Shown one piece after another: positions 44,342 through 56,525 of a DNA stretch of 64,000 nt. A program made the translations under genes and the position numbers. The stretch comes from Eremomyces bilateralis CBS 781.70 (taxonomy: Eukaryota; Ascomycota; Dothideomycetes; Eremomycetales; Eremomycetaceae). How positions within the stretch are numbered: position 1 is the first letter of the stretch; each line of letters begins with the position of its first letter. The stretch is taken from the NCBI RefSeq assembly GCF_010015585.1, contig NW_022985067.1, forward strand, positions 124,001 through 188,000, given 5' to 3'. The notes beneath the pieces were generated by a model that did no database searches, was not told where the DNA came from, and worked only from the letters and a program-made list of their open reading frames with translations.

Positions 44342-47300
44342 ATGCCTCCCCTACCGCGTCCTTCAAGTACCAATACGCGAAGAGCTATGCGACCCCCTCC
44401 TCGACCCGTCCCTTCTCGATCGCAATCCGTGACCCCTTCTTTCAACGGGCGACAATCTCCAGCTGGGTCCGTAACTTCGACGACATCCTTTTCCCGATCC
44501 AAATCGCCGGCGACGCAGATGGCCGGCTCGAAACGCAAAGAGCGCGAGTTTGACCAGGACTCGACCCATGAGACCAACATCAATGTGGTGGTGCGATGTC
44601 GTGGTCGCAACGAGCGCGAAGTGAAAGAGAATAGCGGCGTAGTTGTGTCCACGGATGGCATCAAAGGGAAGTCGGTGGAGTTGTCGATGGGACCGAGCGC
44701 ACTGAGCAATAAGACATACCATTTCGATAAAGTTTTTTCGCCAGCAGCGGACCAAATCATGGTGTTTGACGAAGTGGTGGCACCCATTCTAGATGAGGTT
44801 CGGGCTATACAAGCATCCATGGTATAGCAATCCCTAACATTTGGCAGGTTTTGGACGGATTCAACTGCACGATCTTCGCATATGGCCAAACCGGAACTGG
44901 AAAGACGTACACAATGTCAGGCGACATCTCTGATATACTCCCTCTGCCCGATGCAGCCGGTATCATCCCTAGGGCTCTCCATTCCCTATTCAATAAACTG
45001 GACAGTGATGAAGGCGACAAGTCCGTGAAATGTTCATTCATTGAGCTGTACAACGAAGAACTGCGCGATCTGCTCTCTGTGGATGACAGAACGAAACTCA
45101 AGATCTACGAAGAGAATACGCGAAAGGGGCATGCCGCCACTTTAGTCCAGGGCATGGAGGAAAAATTCATCGAGAGCGCATCGAAGGGTATCGAATTGCT
45201 TCGCGAAGGAAGCCACAAGCGCCAAGTTGCAGCTACCAAGTGCAACGATCTCAGTTCAAGAAGTCACACGGTCTTCACGGTCACCGTGTACGTGAAGCGA
45301 TCATCTGAAACCGGTGAAGAGTTGGTGAGCGCTGGAAAGCTGAATTTGGTCGATCTTGCAGGAAGCGAAAATATCCAGCGATCTGGAGCTGAGAATAAAC
45401 GTGCAACTGAGGCGGGCCTGATCAATAAGAGTCTGCTGACTCTCGGTCGGGTTATCAATGCGCTTGTGGATCGTGGCAGTCACATTCCTTACAGAGAATC
45501 CAAGCTCACACGGCTTTTACAAGACTCACTTGGCGGCCAGACGAAGACATGCATCATAGCGACGTTGTCTCCCGCTAAGAGCAATCTGGAGGAGACGATT
45601 TCATCACTTGATTACGCATTCCGGGCAAAGAATATCCGAAACAAACCGCAGGTCAACCAGGTGTTCTCCAAGAAAACTCTTCTCAAAGAGTTTACTGGCG
45701 AGATCGAGAAGCTCAGGAGCGAACTCATCGCAACCAGACAACGGAATGGAGTCTATCTTACTTCGGAAATCTATGAAGGGATGACTATAGAAAGCGAGTC
45801 TCGAAGAATCCTTAGCGAGGAGCAGCGGGACAAAATTGAGACAATGGAGGTCAACCTCCGCAACAAAGTACAAGAGCTCTTTAGCCTCACAACCAACTTT
45901 AATAATCTCAAGAAAGACAATGAGGCATCCAAGGCCGTCCTGGATGACACAAAGAACATCTTGGAGAACACGGAGATCGTGCTAGGCCATACTCGACAGA
46001 GCCTGGCAGAAGAGAGGGTCATCCGAAATGCTCATCAACACACCGAACTGGAGCTGGCAGGTATAGGTGCAAGCATGATAGGTACCCTTGAGCGGACCAC
46101 GGAGCATATCAATGGGTTGGATGCAAAACTACGGCGCCGATCCGACCTTCACAACCTCAACAGGGATACTTGGGCCAGTTCCCAAGACCTCGTTTCGCTG
46201 GGCGCTAGGAGCGTGGAGGAACTAGTAGGAAACTTCCGCGAAGAACAGGATGGCTTGCTAAACGACCTTGCCGGTCGCATGCGAGGCTTCGTGGCCGATG
46301 AGATTGCGAACCTGGAGAAGACGGATGGCTTCATTCAGGAGCAATCGAAATCATTCCACGCCTCGACAAAAGAAGTCATGGATCAAACGGAACAGTCACG
46401 GTCTGACTTGAATGCAGTTCTAGGAGACATTGAAACCGTCCGAGAGGATGCGAAGTCAAAACTCGGCTCGGGACTAGATGATCTCTCAAGAGCATCACAG
46501 CGCATCTCTGCCGGCATCTTGACTGAAATTGATGGGTTCCAGACCCAACTCCACTCCTCGTACGCATCGCTAGGGAAAGATTTCCGATTGGTCTTCGACG
46601 AATTGTTGAAAACGCTTCATGAGCAAGAGTCAACAATCACCGAACTTCGGACCGAAATATCCGAGGCGAATGCAAGGATGCTAGCATCGACCCAAGACCA
46701 AGAGACTCGGATACAAGCGGCATTCGAATCCGAGAAGCAGAAGGCATCTGAGGACAGGACAACACTTCTGGCGCAGATCTCGTCACTGGTCGCAGCGAAT
46801 GCTACTGCGCAAGAGACGCGGTTCTCCGGATTTCTGGGACAATGGCAACGATCTTTCGCAGCATCTTCAAAGGAGTTCTCAGAAGCCAATGCGGCCTATG
46901 GTTCAGGAATGGATGCGTGGGCCGGCAAATCTACGGGTCTGATTCAGTCAATGACTCAGGCTCGGGATTCAGTGAAAGGCAAGATAAAGGGAGACTTTGC
47001 GGTAAGTAATTTGGTCAGAGCAAGACATGTACGGGAGACTGATTTTTATACAGAAAGCGAACGAGCATACGGAGACACTTCGAACGACCACCTCAGCGGT
47101 TCATGACTCCACCTCCCGGATTGTGGAAGAGCAGAAAGGCCACATGGACTCGCAGTTACAGGCGCTCGACGGCATTGTGGGCCGTATCAAAGAGACGAAC
47201 GACGCACACCACAAATCTCACCTCACATCACTCGAAAACCTTGCCTCAACCGCCGAGGTATCCTACTCAAGCATCGGCGCGCATTTCAAATCATCCCTCG

Positions 47301-47983
47301 ACACCGTCAAAGATCTGGATAGCGACATGACCTCTCGATTTGACACCGCCCGCGACACCCTTTCCCAAGTCTCGCCATCCGGCCCCATCATCGACAAGCT
47401 CCAAGACCTCGCGTCGCAGATCGAAGATCGGCAGCTGGAAGAGTACAAACCCACCGGGAACACGCCCAAGCGGACGACCTACGAATATCCGGCCTCCCTC
47501 CCCCGAACCCAGAGCCATGATCTCCTCATCGCCAGAGCACGAAGCCAATCATCCGAATCTGCAGATGGGACCGGTGCCAAGAGCCCCAACAAAGCTAAGA
47601 TCTTCGCCGACGCTGATAGCTCTGCAGTGCCGGTGTCGCCGTCCGTGTCACGGCCGGCAACAAGCACGTCGACTAGCTCCTCAGGTTTGAAGGAGCTGGA
47701 TGTGAATGTCGTCGGCATGCCGACTGGGGGGGATTCTAGTGCTGTGTCTGTGCCCGATGCGCTTGGTAAACCTGCGCAGAAGAGACAGAACACGAACGCC
47801 GTTGGGATGCAAGAGAAGCTGAGCTCGGAGAGCAAGTTGCCGATGAAGCGGAATACGCGGATGACAGTCGTTGGCGTGGGACATGGAGCGGATCGGGAGA
47901 ACGTGCCGCTTGTGCAGAATTTGAGCGCCAGTGTTGGACACGCTGGGGTCGGAAGGAGGTTGAGGAGTCAAAATTCCTCCTGA
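44342..47983 (+). CDS. bimC: Kinesin-5 mitotic motor BimC
   Basis: Exons 44342-44797, 44848-47001 and 47054-47983 give 1,179 residues, close to Aspergillus BimC. A basic disordered head extension precedes the motor domain (from NINVVVRCRGRNEREVKENS), which has the P-loop GQTGTGKTYT, switch I NDLSSRSHTVF, switch II LVDLAGSEN, and YRESKLTRLLQDSLGG. The neck reads DYAFRAKNIRNKPQ, followed by a long coiled-coil stalk. The tail carries the BimC box near residue 1007 (TGNTPKRTTYEY), with the Thr-Pro that Cdk1 phosphorylates in this family. The tetrameric motor slides antiparallel microtubules to build the bipolar spindle. The first intron uses the weak donor GTTCGG, supported because it alone joins the motor in frame. 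Confidence 0.96.
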
Positions 47984-48106
47984 GTTGGGTATTCATTGCT
48001 TTGTTCTTATCCTTGCTGGTGCGGTGGCGGAATTGGATATCATGATAGAATAGATGTCCAGGCACGAGCACGAGTATGACTAATATTTAATCCTCGTACG
48101 TATCGG

Positions 48107-48862
48107 TCAGAATGGAATGTCTTCTCCGAAGCGGTCCAAGAATCGTCCTGAGTCTTTGCTTGAAAGGCGGTCGAACAGCGCGATCATGTCGCTAACACTC
48201 TCCTCGGCCCTCATTGCACCCTGCTCCTTAGCCAGAACGAGCCCCGTCTCGACACGGCCGGGATGAACCATGAGAAACGTCATTTCAGGGATATCGACGG
48301 CGAATGACTTGACGATGGCGTTCAGCGCGGCTTTTGACGCACGATATGCGTATCCTCCTCCTGAATTATTCCCCGAAATAGAACCCATCCGTGACGACAT
48401 GACCACGACCTTGACTTCGTCGCCAAGCTGTAGCGCCAATCTGAGACTGGAAAACAATTCCTTGACGAGCAAGAAGGTCCCCAGCGCATTGATTTGGAAC
48501 GTCGTAGTCATCGTCGCCGCGTCCATTGACTCCATTGTCTCTGCGCTTCGCACGTCGGTCGGATTCGTCTGGTGGATCGAAGAGACCAGGCCTCGTATAC
48601 CGGCGCTGTGTATTATGCACGAGATGGAAACCTGCTTCAGCTTTTGCCCGAGCTTCTCAATTGCCGTCGGAGACGTCAGGTCAACGGTATACGCTAGGAC
48701 CGAATGTTCATATCCTTCCGGAAGCCAGTCGAGTGGGATGGGGACATTATCCACAGCGATGCATATCTGTTTGGGGGCCCATCGTTTCAAGAATTCGAGT
48801 CCGATCCCTGATGCGGCTCCGGTGATCAAGATGGGCATTTCTGGCTGTAGAGTAGTTGTCAA
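48107..48862 (-). CDS. Short-chain dehydrogenase/reductase
   Basis: A single exon of 251 residues. The Rossmann fold starts PILITGAASGIGLEFLKRW, then CIIHSAGIRGL (NAG-like SAG), VKVVVMSSRMGSISG (catalytic Ser region), and GGYAYRASKAALNAIVKSF (Tyr-x3-Lys). The C-terminal FLMVHPGRVETGL is typical of the C-factor-like SDR subgroup. The substrate is unknown. The gene is convergent with bimC, with only 123 bp between the ends. It looks intact. Confidence 0.88.
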   Translation of the reverse strand: MTTTLQPEMPILITGAASGIGLEFLKRWAPKQICIAVDNVPIPLDWLPEGYEHSVLAYTVDLTSPTAIEKLGQKLKQVSISCIIHSAGIRGLVSSIHQTNPTDVRSAETMESMDAATMTTTFQINALGTFLLVKELFSSLRLALQLGDEVKVVVMSSRMGSISGNNSGGGYAYRASKAALNAIVKSFAVDIPEMTFLMVHPGRVETGLVLAKEQGAMRAEESVSDMIALFDRLSSKDSGRFLDRFGEDIPF

Positions 48863-49284
48863 AGTTTCGTACTTTTAAGAGACCAGAGTTGGAAATTATA
48901 ATGTAGGATCATATGAGTTTTAGGTTCTCAACAAGCTTGAGGTTAATAAAGGAATGACGAATAGGTACGGACTCCTCGGTGCTCTTAGTGACTTCGTATC
49001 CTCAATATTTCGCCCGTCGGCTACGCTTCCTGGAACGGATATGTTTCCGCGACACCCCTGCAGAACCCCTGCACCAGAGACCGCGACGGGTTCATATGAT
49101 TGGACAGAATTTCTGCGACATCAGACCCCTGTCAACGAAATCTCAACTTTATCAAGATTTTCGACAACAGCACTCTTGATCAACCGTATATCGCAGTGCA
49201 GACTTGAACTGTTTAGCCGATTACTCGTATTCAAATCGGTCAAAAGTACGGCCTTGGTGGTTGTAACCGCAAAGTCCGGTTAAA
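48863..49284. other. Divergent intergenic region of the SDR and URB1 genes
   Basis: About 420 bp between divergent starts; no clear motif is seen. Confidence 0.4.
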
Positions 49285-52200
49285 ATGTCGAAAAGACCTC
49301 ATCACGACGATCATTTCGCCAGGAAGTCTAAGCAGAGAAGACACGGCGAGGACGGAAAGAGCGAGGAACGACGACCGAAGAAGATCAATCCGAATCATGA
49401 GACATTGGGTCCTCGAAATACTGATCAAGATCGCAATGAAGCTGTTCTTGAGGATGTCGTGTCCACCAGACAACTCCACACCCTGTTGGCATTCCAACAA
49501 CATGACGTCCAGCCCATGAGACATGGTAAGACGAATTGCGTGTCTACATCGCGAGGGTTTTCTAACACGACTAGGAATCCGGACATTCAAAGGTTTCCTA
49601 GACTCCATCTTGTACGGTGACCCCGACGGAGCCAGTCCGAAAAGGGCCGTTCTGAAAGAGTACCTCGAGCAGTTGCGAAATGTCCAGCCTGAAACCGCAG
49701 ACGAGGTGGACTTCGCAAAGGACCTCTGCAAAATGTGGAGCTTCGCTAGCTCGACGGATAATGAGGCCCTCTATGCTGCTGTGACCGCCGTCCTGGCATT
49801 GCTCATGAAGACCATCTCTACCGACGTCGATTTGACGCAATATGGCGATCTACTTGGCAAGTCGCTTTTGCACGCAACCTATGCAAAGCTATTCTCCCGT
49901 GGTCTATCGGCCCCGAAGCATAGAGAGTACATCATCTCTCCATGTCTTCGGCTCCTCTCCGAACTTGCGTCATTCAACGGTGGAGCTCTCGTTCGGCTTG
50001 TGTACCGGAATCGAGACTCCACCTTGGAGCCGAAGATTATGGCGCGGAATCTATCGATCCATCGTGATGAGGATGAGCAACCGGATGAAAATGGTTTCCA
50101 GAAACCGTCGGTCCGATCGAACGCAGTGCGCTACTTGCTGGCTATCCTTAAATTTGGCAACGAAGGGATCAAAACCGATCTTGTCAAGCAGGCAAGCATC
50201 TTCGGACGTCTGTTTGAGTTCGCCAAATTCGATCATCCCGGTTTGGCGCTGGAGACCCTCGATACGTTGAAGCAGCATGTTCTGCTGGATAAGCATCTCA
50301 TGCGGAAAGACAAAGGCCGAATTTTCAATGGACGAAGCTTGACAAACTTATTACCTGTAGCTCGTCGCGAGGTACCAGCGGGCGACGGAGAGGATGTAGC
50401 ACGCAAGGTAGTCAACGCTACCTATGCTTTCCTCACTTTCGTTTGCACGAATCCCGAGTCTGGAGTCTTACCTCGCCTTCGAAAGGCAGATCCCACAGGT
50501 GGCACGGAAGGAGAACAACAAAACGAATCCGGTCCTCAAACTCGGATCCTATCAGATGTTTGCAATGTTTTGAGGCCCCACAGTATTGCGGATGAGGCAG
50601 AGATTCTGATGCAAATCTTCGCTCGCGTGCCGCCTGTGCTTCCCATTTACTTCAAGAAGCCTGAGGCGATGCCATTCGACCCCAAACTAACCGCCACCTG
50701 GATCGGCTATGCCTCGTTCCTCTTCAAAGCTGTGCAGGCCCCATTCCCGGAACTTACTTCGAAGACATCCCAGGTGCCTTTAGAGGACCTTGTGGAGTTC
50801 GTCCTGCCGGGGCCACTTACTGAAAAGGCCTTGACACGATGTTTCAACCACAGCTCCGAGCTCATCAATCTCTTTGCAATCCGAATTCTTATCAAGAGCA
50901 TGGAGAAACTACAGGCCGTCACAGCCCAGTTGCGCCAGCACCCACAGTTTGAAGACGCATTGGAGACCCTCCAGGCCGAATTCGCCAAACGATGCCCTGA
51001 CATGAAGACAGCCGTAACCATGTTCCGACGTTTGAGCGACGACAAAATCATGGAGCGCGAAGCAGCCTCTCGCTTACTCACGATGTACTTCTCGGCGCTC
51101 CCACAAGTTGCTTTGCGCGAACAATTCGACATCTCGGTTGCTCTGACGCAAAAGCTCGAGCGCTTGGCGAAAGCCCCCGCTAACAATGGAGGGAAAGAAG
51201 AGTCAGCTGAGGATGAGCACGAACGACAATTGCATTTGCTGGACCTGGAGCACCTTGTATATGTTGCTGGCTGCTCGCCTGGATTCCAGTGGTGGAACCG
51301 TTCGGAGAAGCTGCAGTACTCGCCTTTCATTGCGCTCTTGAAGGTCCTCGTGGCGTCCACTGACCGTGCTTCCGGCCAAATTCTGGATGTATTGACGAAT
51401 GTCGTATCCGACAATGGCATCCTACAGTTGGAGACCAAGCCGACGGGATTGAGCGCGCTGGTGACCAGCCTGCGTGCTGTCAAAGACGTGGATCAGAGCC
51501 TGGCGTTCCTGGATGAGTGCATCAATCGATTCGTCCGGAAGCAGATTAAATATGGCGATGATTTGGAACAGATGCTTGCTGCAGACGAGTCGAAGTCTGA
51601 TGGCGTTGTCAAACCGGTTAGTCCGATAATCGCTGTTCTGGCTGAACAGTGGCCGTTCCTCCAGAAGAAGGATGAAGCGACCGTTACTTCAGTGTCAGCG
51701 TGGGTCAGCGGACTGCTGGTGACACTCGCCGGGTGTGGTGAAAATCTTGCGGTTTTGAATATCGTCAGGCAGAAGCTTTACGACACCTGCAGCTCGAAGA
51801 AGTCGGCCAAGTTGCTCCGCGTTGATCTCAAGGAAGCAAAGCTCCCGCTATCGGAGCAGCCCGTTGTGAAAGAAAAGGCTCCAGCGAAGACGGATGAAGT
51901 AACAGAGGTTTCTCCCACCGGTGAACTCACGGTGCCGGACTTCCTGGCCGCAGCGGGACTCAAGGAACACGGAACGGATGACTACCCCGGACTGACGCGC
52001 TGGATGCAGAAAGACGTGGAATCCGCGATCATGGATGGCGACGTCGCCGAGCTGATTCTCTGCCTCTGCGCCGAGCCGCCCGAGATCCGGAAGCAAGCCA
52101 TGCTCAACGGCTGGAAGTTCGCTGAAAAAGTCAAAGCCTCGTCTTATGCCGCCGCGCAGCAGACCTACATGATGTTCGGCGAGCTGCTCTCGACGGCCGA

Positions 52201-52828
52201 AGATATCATTGAACAGGAGCGATTGCCGTTCACCGCGGCAGCGTTCGCGATCAAAGCGTTGCCGATCCTCGCGGAGCCGTCCGGGGCCCTGTATCCGAAG
52301 ATCAACATCTTCCTGATGCGACGACCGAAGTGGACGATTGATCGGATCCCGACGCATTTTGCGGGGAAGATCCTGCTGAATTCGTCGCAGGAAGGGGATA
52401 AGTTCCGGATGGAGACGCTATGGCTTTTGGACTACTTTATTGAGGCGCTACGATCTCCAAAGGTGAGAAGCACAATGGTCTATCATAGGTACATTGCTAA
52501 CGTTTCGAAGGACATGGAAATCTTTCGTACGCGCCAGCTCTTTGAGCGGATTCTGATATTGTATTCCTCGCCCTATTCGACACTACAGATTCGACAACGG
52601 GTTCTCGCATTGCTATACCGCGCGACGTTCGTCGATGGCAGCACGGCCCTCATTACCCGACATGGGGTGATCGCCTGGATCAAGATGCAGATGAAGTCTT
52701 GGAGCAAACACCAGAACGATTTGAAGGTTATTTTAGGGAGGCTTTTGGAGATGTGTGATAAGGAGAAGGTGAAGGAGTGGAGCAATGGGACGGCGGAAGG
52801 GATTGTCGATGATACCCTGAAAGCCTGA
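49285..52828 (+). CDS. urb1: Nucleolar pre-ribosomal-associated protein 1 (URB1/Npa1)
   Basis: Exons 49285-49525, 49575-52462 and 52511-52828 encode 1,148 residues. A basic start (MSKRPHHDDHFARKSKQRRH) leads into the conserved N-terminal domain: GIRTFKGFLDSILYGDP, AVLKEYLEQLRNVQPE, and a long helical-repeat body (FIALLKVLVASTDRASGQIL). Near the end, EIFRTRQLFERILILYSSPY and RVLALLYRATFVDGSTALIT match the URB1 C-terminal domain. URB1 acts in early 60S assembly in the nucleolus. The last intron (48 nt, GTGAGA...GCTAACG...AAG) lacks a stop, so retention would add 16 residues; I favour splicing because it restores the conserved PKDMEIFRTR. The protein is shorter than the budding-yeast one. Confidence 0.85.
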
Positions 52829-54254
52829 GCTTGTAGATCTAAAACCAATGGAGGAACGCGAAGGGGCCATGCCGTTCTGCTCCATGTATGCAGCCTATGT
52901 GGTCTATTTCTATGAACCAGTTCCATGCTCGTCATGAGCCGAATGTATCGCATGGTTTCTCATATGCCGAGAATCTAGCGCTGTGTAAATGCGACTAGTT
53001 GGAAATTCCTCTGAACATTGGCCACCAAGATACCCCTAGCATATTCATGGCAAAATAAATGACCTGGACGGTCTCCCCATTGTTCAAAGGGGAGATAGCG
53101 TAGAGAGTGGTGGGTTGGGGACACCGGTAGGTCCGCATCACACCATCAGACACATACCTACACAAGGATTGGTTGTGTGGCCGAATTCTGGTCTACTTAC
53201 CAAGCCCGCGCTATCGAGTTGGTCACTGGTGTATAAATTCGTCAGCTCCTACGGTCCCAGAAACGGCATCCCAGACGACAGCGGTCGGGTGGACTTTCAG
53301 ACCTCTATGGAGTCGTCAGACATATCTATGTTGATGTTAGTGAACAAAAGGGAGTGTATACGGTCCGCTGATTACCAAACCTTCCTCGCCTTGTCTAGTG
53401 AGGCTTAAATTTAACTAATTAATGTTCTAATAGGTTTCGCACAGCCTCATTCCTGCAAGAGTTTGAATCACCCGTGGTTTGACCGCACTGGTAACCATGT
53501 ACAGGACGAGACTTCTCGCAAGGAAATTGGAGGCGTCCTTATCACAAAACCGGCATAACATCGCTGCTATCATGTAGATCACTTACATTTGCCCACGTGA
53601 AGACACCTCCTCTTAACAGGGTCGATATGGTTTCTCGAATCGCCAGTGGCAAATGATATGACTGAGGAATAACGTCCACTGAGGGACGTGCTTGCCTAAT
53701 ATCTAGCGGATTGCGTCAACATCCAAGTTCCACTCGGGACGGGTGTTTGCATCAAACGTGTCAAAATATGGGTGAAACTTCAACCCGTCTAGTTCGCCGG
53801 CGAATGTTTTCATGTCTCTTTCCATGGCTCTTTTGCGGGACATAGATTCAGGGACTTTGGAGAGAGCCTGCTGGATTTTTCGTTCCTCGAGAACCTCACG
53901 GAGCATCCGAATCCGCTTAAACAGCTAAGCGAACCATGACTGATCACTTGTTACCCAGAGACGCATAAACTGCTTAAAGCCGCTCCTTTGATGATTGATA
54001 ATATCTCGCCGGATCTAGAAATGGACTTGAAGTTCATCAATACGCGTAATCACGTGATAGAATCATTATATATGCCTAATTAGCCTGGGGCTACTATTTC
54101 GAGCCCTGCCACACTTTTCGCATCTCGCCCCACATTAAATCGAACAGCCACCAGCATGAAAACTCAACTTTGAGGGGAAAGTAGCTTTCTACATCTCCCG
54201 ACCGTTTTGCAATAATTCGATTAGACAGAATCAGAAAACTCCCTACGCCTCAAG
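52829..54254. other. Intergenic region with one doubtful small ORF
   Basis: About 1.4 kb between URB1 and NOG2. On the minus strand, 53906-53703 could encode 67 residues starting MLREVLEERKIQQALSKVPE with well-formed, charged, non-repetitive sequence. Its 5' context suggests it might be the last exon of a small gene or a relic, but I cannot find its start exon. The rest is AT-rich. Confidence 0.35.
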
Positions 54255-56391
54255 ATGGGTCAATACAAGAAGGAAGCGGCCCGAAAGGATCGGGAAGGGA
54301 AAATCAAAGGCGATCCCAAAATTAAGGGCGAGAACTTCTACAGGTACGAGAGCACACTGAGCCAACGGATGGATAAACGGTTACTAACTCTAGCCGGTAG
54401 AAATGCAAAGAAGCTCAAGACCCTTAATATGTTCAATGAGGGGAAGGCAGAGAGAAACGCTTCCGGCAGGATCACGAAAGCCGCAACCTTTCAATCAAGA
54501 GACATTCCAAATGCGAGAGTCGAGCCACACCGCAAATGGTTCACGAACTCAAGAGTTATCTCCCAAACCGCCTTGAATGCATTTCGCGATGCCGTCACCG
54601 CTCAGACTTCCGATCCCTATTCCTACCTCCTCAAACGCAACAAGATCCCCATGACTTTGATCCGCGACAACCTGCATGAGAACGGCGTGAAGAAACATAA
54701 GGCCAAGATGGCGCTCGAGACGATGCCGTTCAGCGAGACCTTCGGCCCGAAAGCGCGGCGAAAGAAGGTGCAGCTGGATGTGAGTTCCATGGAGGATTTC
54801 GCCAAGCGGGCGGAACAGATGCAGGATGATTATGATGGGAAGCAGGAGGAGGCCAAGGCACTCTTCCCGGACAACGATGCTGATGGCAACGTTGTTATGG
54901 ACTTGGATGACACGTTGAACACTGCCAAAGAAGCAATCTTCTCCAAGGGCCAGAGTAAGAGGATATGGAACGAGCTCTACAAAGTCATCGACTCCTCAGA
55001 CGTGATCATACATGGTACGAAATCCAAGAAACTTTGAGGCTACAATTTCTAACTTATGCCAGTCCTCGATGCCAGAGATCCGTTAGGTACACGGTGTCGG
55101 AGTGTGGAGAAGTACATCCGAGAGGAGGCTGCACACAAGCATTTATTGTTCGCCTTGAACAAATGCGATCTGGTGCCCTCCAGGGTCGCCGTAAGTCCTA
55201 TTTCCTTCTCCCCTTTCCGATCTAGATTCCCATTGTTAAGTCAAGACTCCTTCCTTATCTCCCGTGGAAGGGGTCTGTTACAACTTTGGGAGATAAATTC
55301 GACCTCGCGCTCCCATGGTCGTTTTGATTATGGGAGCAAGCCGCCGGCCGTTCTGGCCTGGCTTTGAGGTCTTTCGTGAATCTCTCGAGTTGGGCGCAGC
55401 CTACATTTCCGATGGCTGCACTCTTAGTGATGAATCATACATTCAACAATTTCATGCTTGAACTTGCGTTTATACGACGGTGTACTGATCGTTTCAGGCC
55501 CGATGGGTGAAGATCCTTTCCAAGGAGTATCCAACAATGGCGTTCCGCTCCTCGATCACCAATCCGTTCGGCAAAGGTGCCCTGATCAATGTCCTACGAC
55601 AGTTTTCGTCGCTGCATAAGGATCGAAGACAAATATCCGTAGGATTCATCGGATATCCCAACACTGGAAAGTCTTCGATGATCAATGCCCTACGAAGCAA
55701 GAAAGTCTGCACCGTTGCACCCATGTAAGTTATTCTACATTAATTCCATGCTTATTCGCTGACCATAAACAGCCCTGGCGAGACAAAGGAATGGCAATAC
55801 ATCACCTTGATGAAGAGGATATACCTGATCGATTGCCCTGGTGTTGTCCCACCGAGCAACAACAACACCGACGAAGACATCCTCCTACGAGGGGTTGTCC
55901 GCGTCGAGCGAGTCGAGCACCCCGAGCAATACATCGACGCCGTGCTCAAGCGGTGTCGCCAGCGCCATGTCGAACTGACCTACGAAATCAGCGGATATAA
56001 TAATTCCACCGAGTTCCTGGAGATGATCGCCAGAAAGCGTGGACGGCTGCTGAAAGGCGGGGAGGCCGATCTATCGGGCGTGGCGAAGCTGGTCCTCAAT
56101 GACTTCCTCCGCGGAAAACTGCCGTGGTGCACGCTGCCTCCGGGTTGGGTGGAGGGCCCGAAAGGCCCGATATCAAAGGTCGGTGGTGACGATGCGGAAT
56201 CGGAAGTTGTTGAGTCCGCTGGTCTGGAGAGCGATCCTTTGTCGGATGAGGATGAGGATGAGGCGGGGAGCGATGACGCTGAGGATGAGGATGAGGTTGA
56301 GCAGGAAGGAGAGGGAGACAACGATGACGACGCTGCCGCTGCCGCTGAAGCATCGGAAGGTCAAAGCGATTTTGAAGGCTTTGAATCATGA
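54255..56391 (+). CDS. nog2: Nucleolar GTPase 2 (NOG2), 60S subunit assembly
   Basis: Exons 54255-54343, 54401-55014, 55063-55190, 55498-55724 and 55773-56391 encode 558 residues. The N-terminus has [20 protein letters not shown] and [20 protein letters not shown]. The GTPase is circularly permuted, as in this family: G4 NKCDLVPS comes before G1 GYPNTGKSS and G3 [24 protein letters not shown] and [14 protein letters not shown] follow, then an acidic tail. NOG2 checks late nucleolar and nuclear 60S maturation before export. Introns 1, 2 and 4 are about 50 nt, but intron 3 (55191-55497) is 307 nt and appears to host a snoRNA. Confidence 0.95.
55225..55444 (+). ncRNA. Candidate H/ACA snoRNA (snR191-like) inside NOG2 intron 3
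   Basis: Hairpin 1: upper stem AGACTCCTT (55244-55252) pairs with AAGGGGTCT (55268-55276). It is flanked by AGTCA (55239-55243) and GTTAC (55277-55281). These pair with UGACU and GUAAC around C-U-A in 25S helix 69, leaving exactly the two pocket bases U-A. The lower stem CCCA/TGGG is followed by the H box AGATAA (55291-55296). Hairpin 2: upper stem GCAGCC (55396-55401) / GGCTGC (55414-55419), with GAGT (55387-55390) and TAGT (55425-55428) fitting ACUC and ACUA around the second uridine. Its lower stem GTGAATC/GAATCAT is followed directly by ACA (55439-55441) and three more bases. An extra 8-bp hairpin (55309-55337) lies between. In budding yeast snR191 sits in the NOG2 intron and guides these two positions. 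The fit was made by eye; the rRNA target is from memory of the conserved helix. Confidence 0.72.
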
Positions 56392-56525
56392 GCACGATGC
56401 ATTCTAATGAACCTTATTGCATCCTTCATGAAATTCCTCCCTGGGCCTATGATACACGTATGATGCACGACCTATAGAGGTCACTCTATGATCAAAACCC
56501 GTCTATCCCATCTAAATTAAGACAT

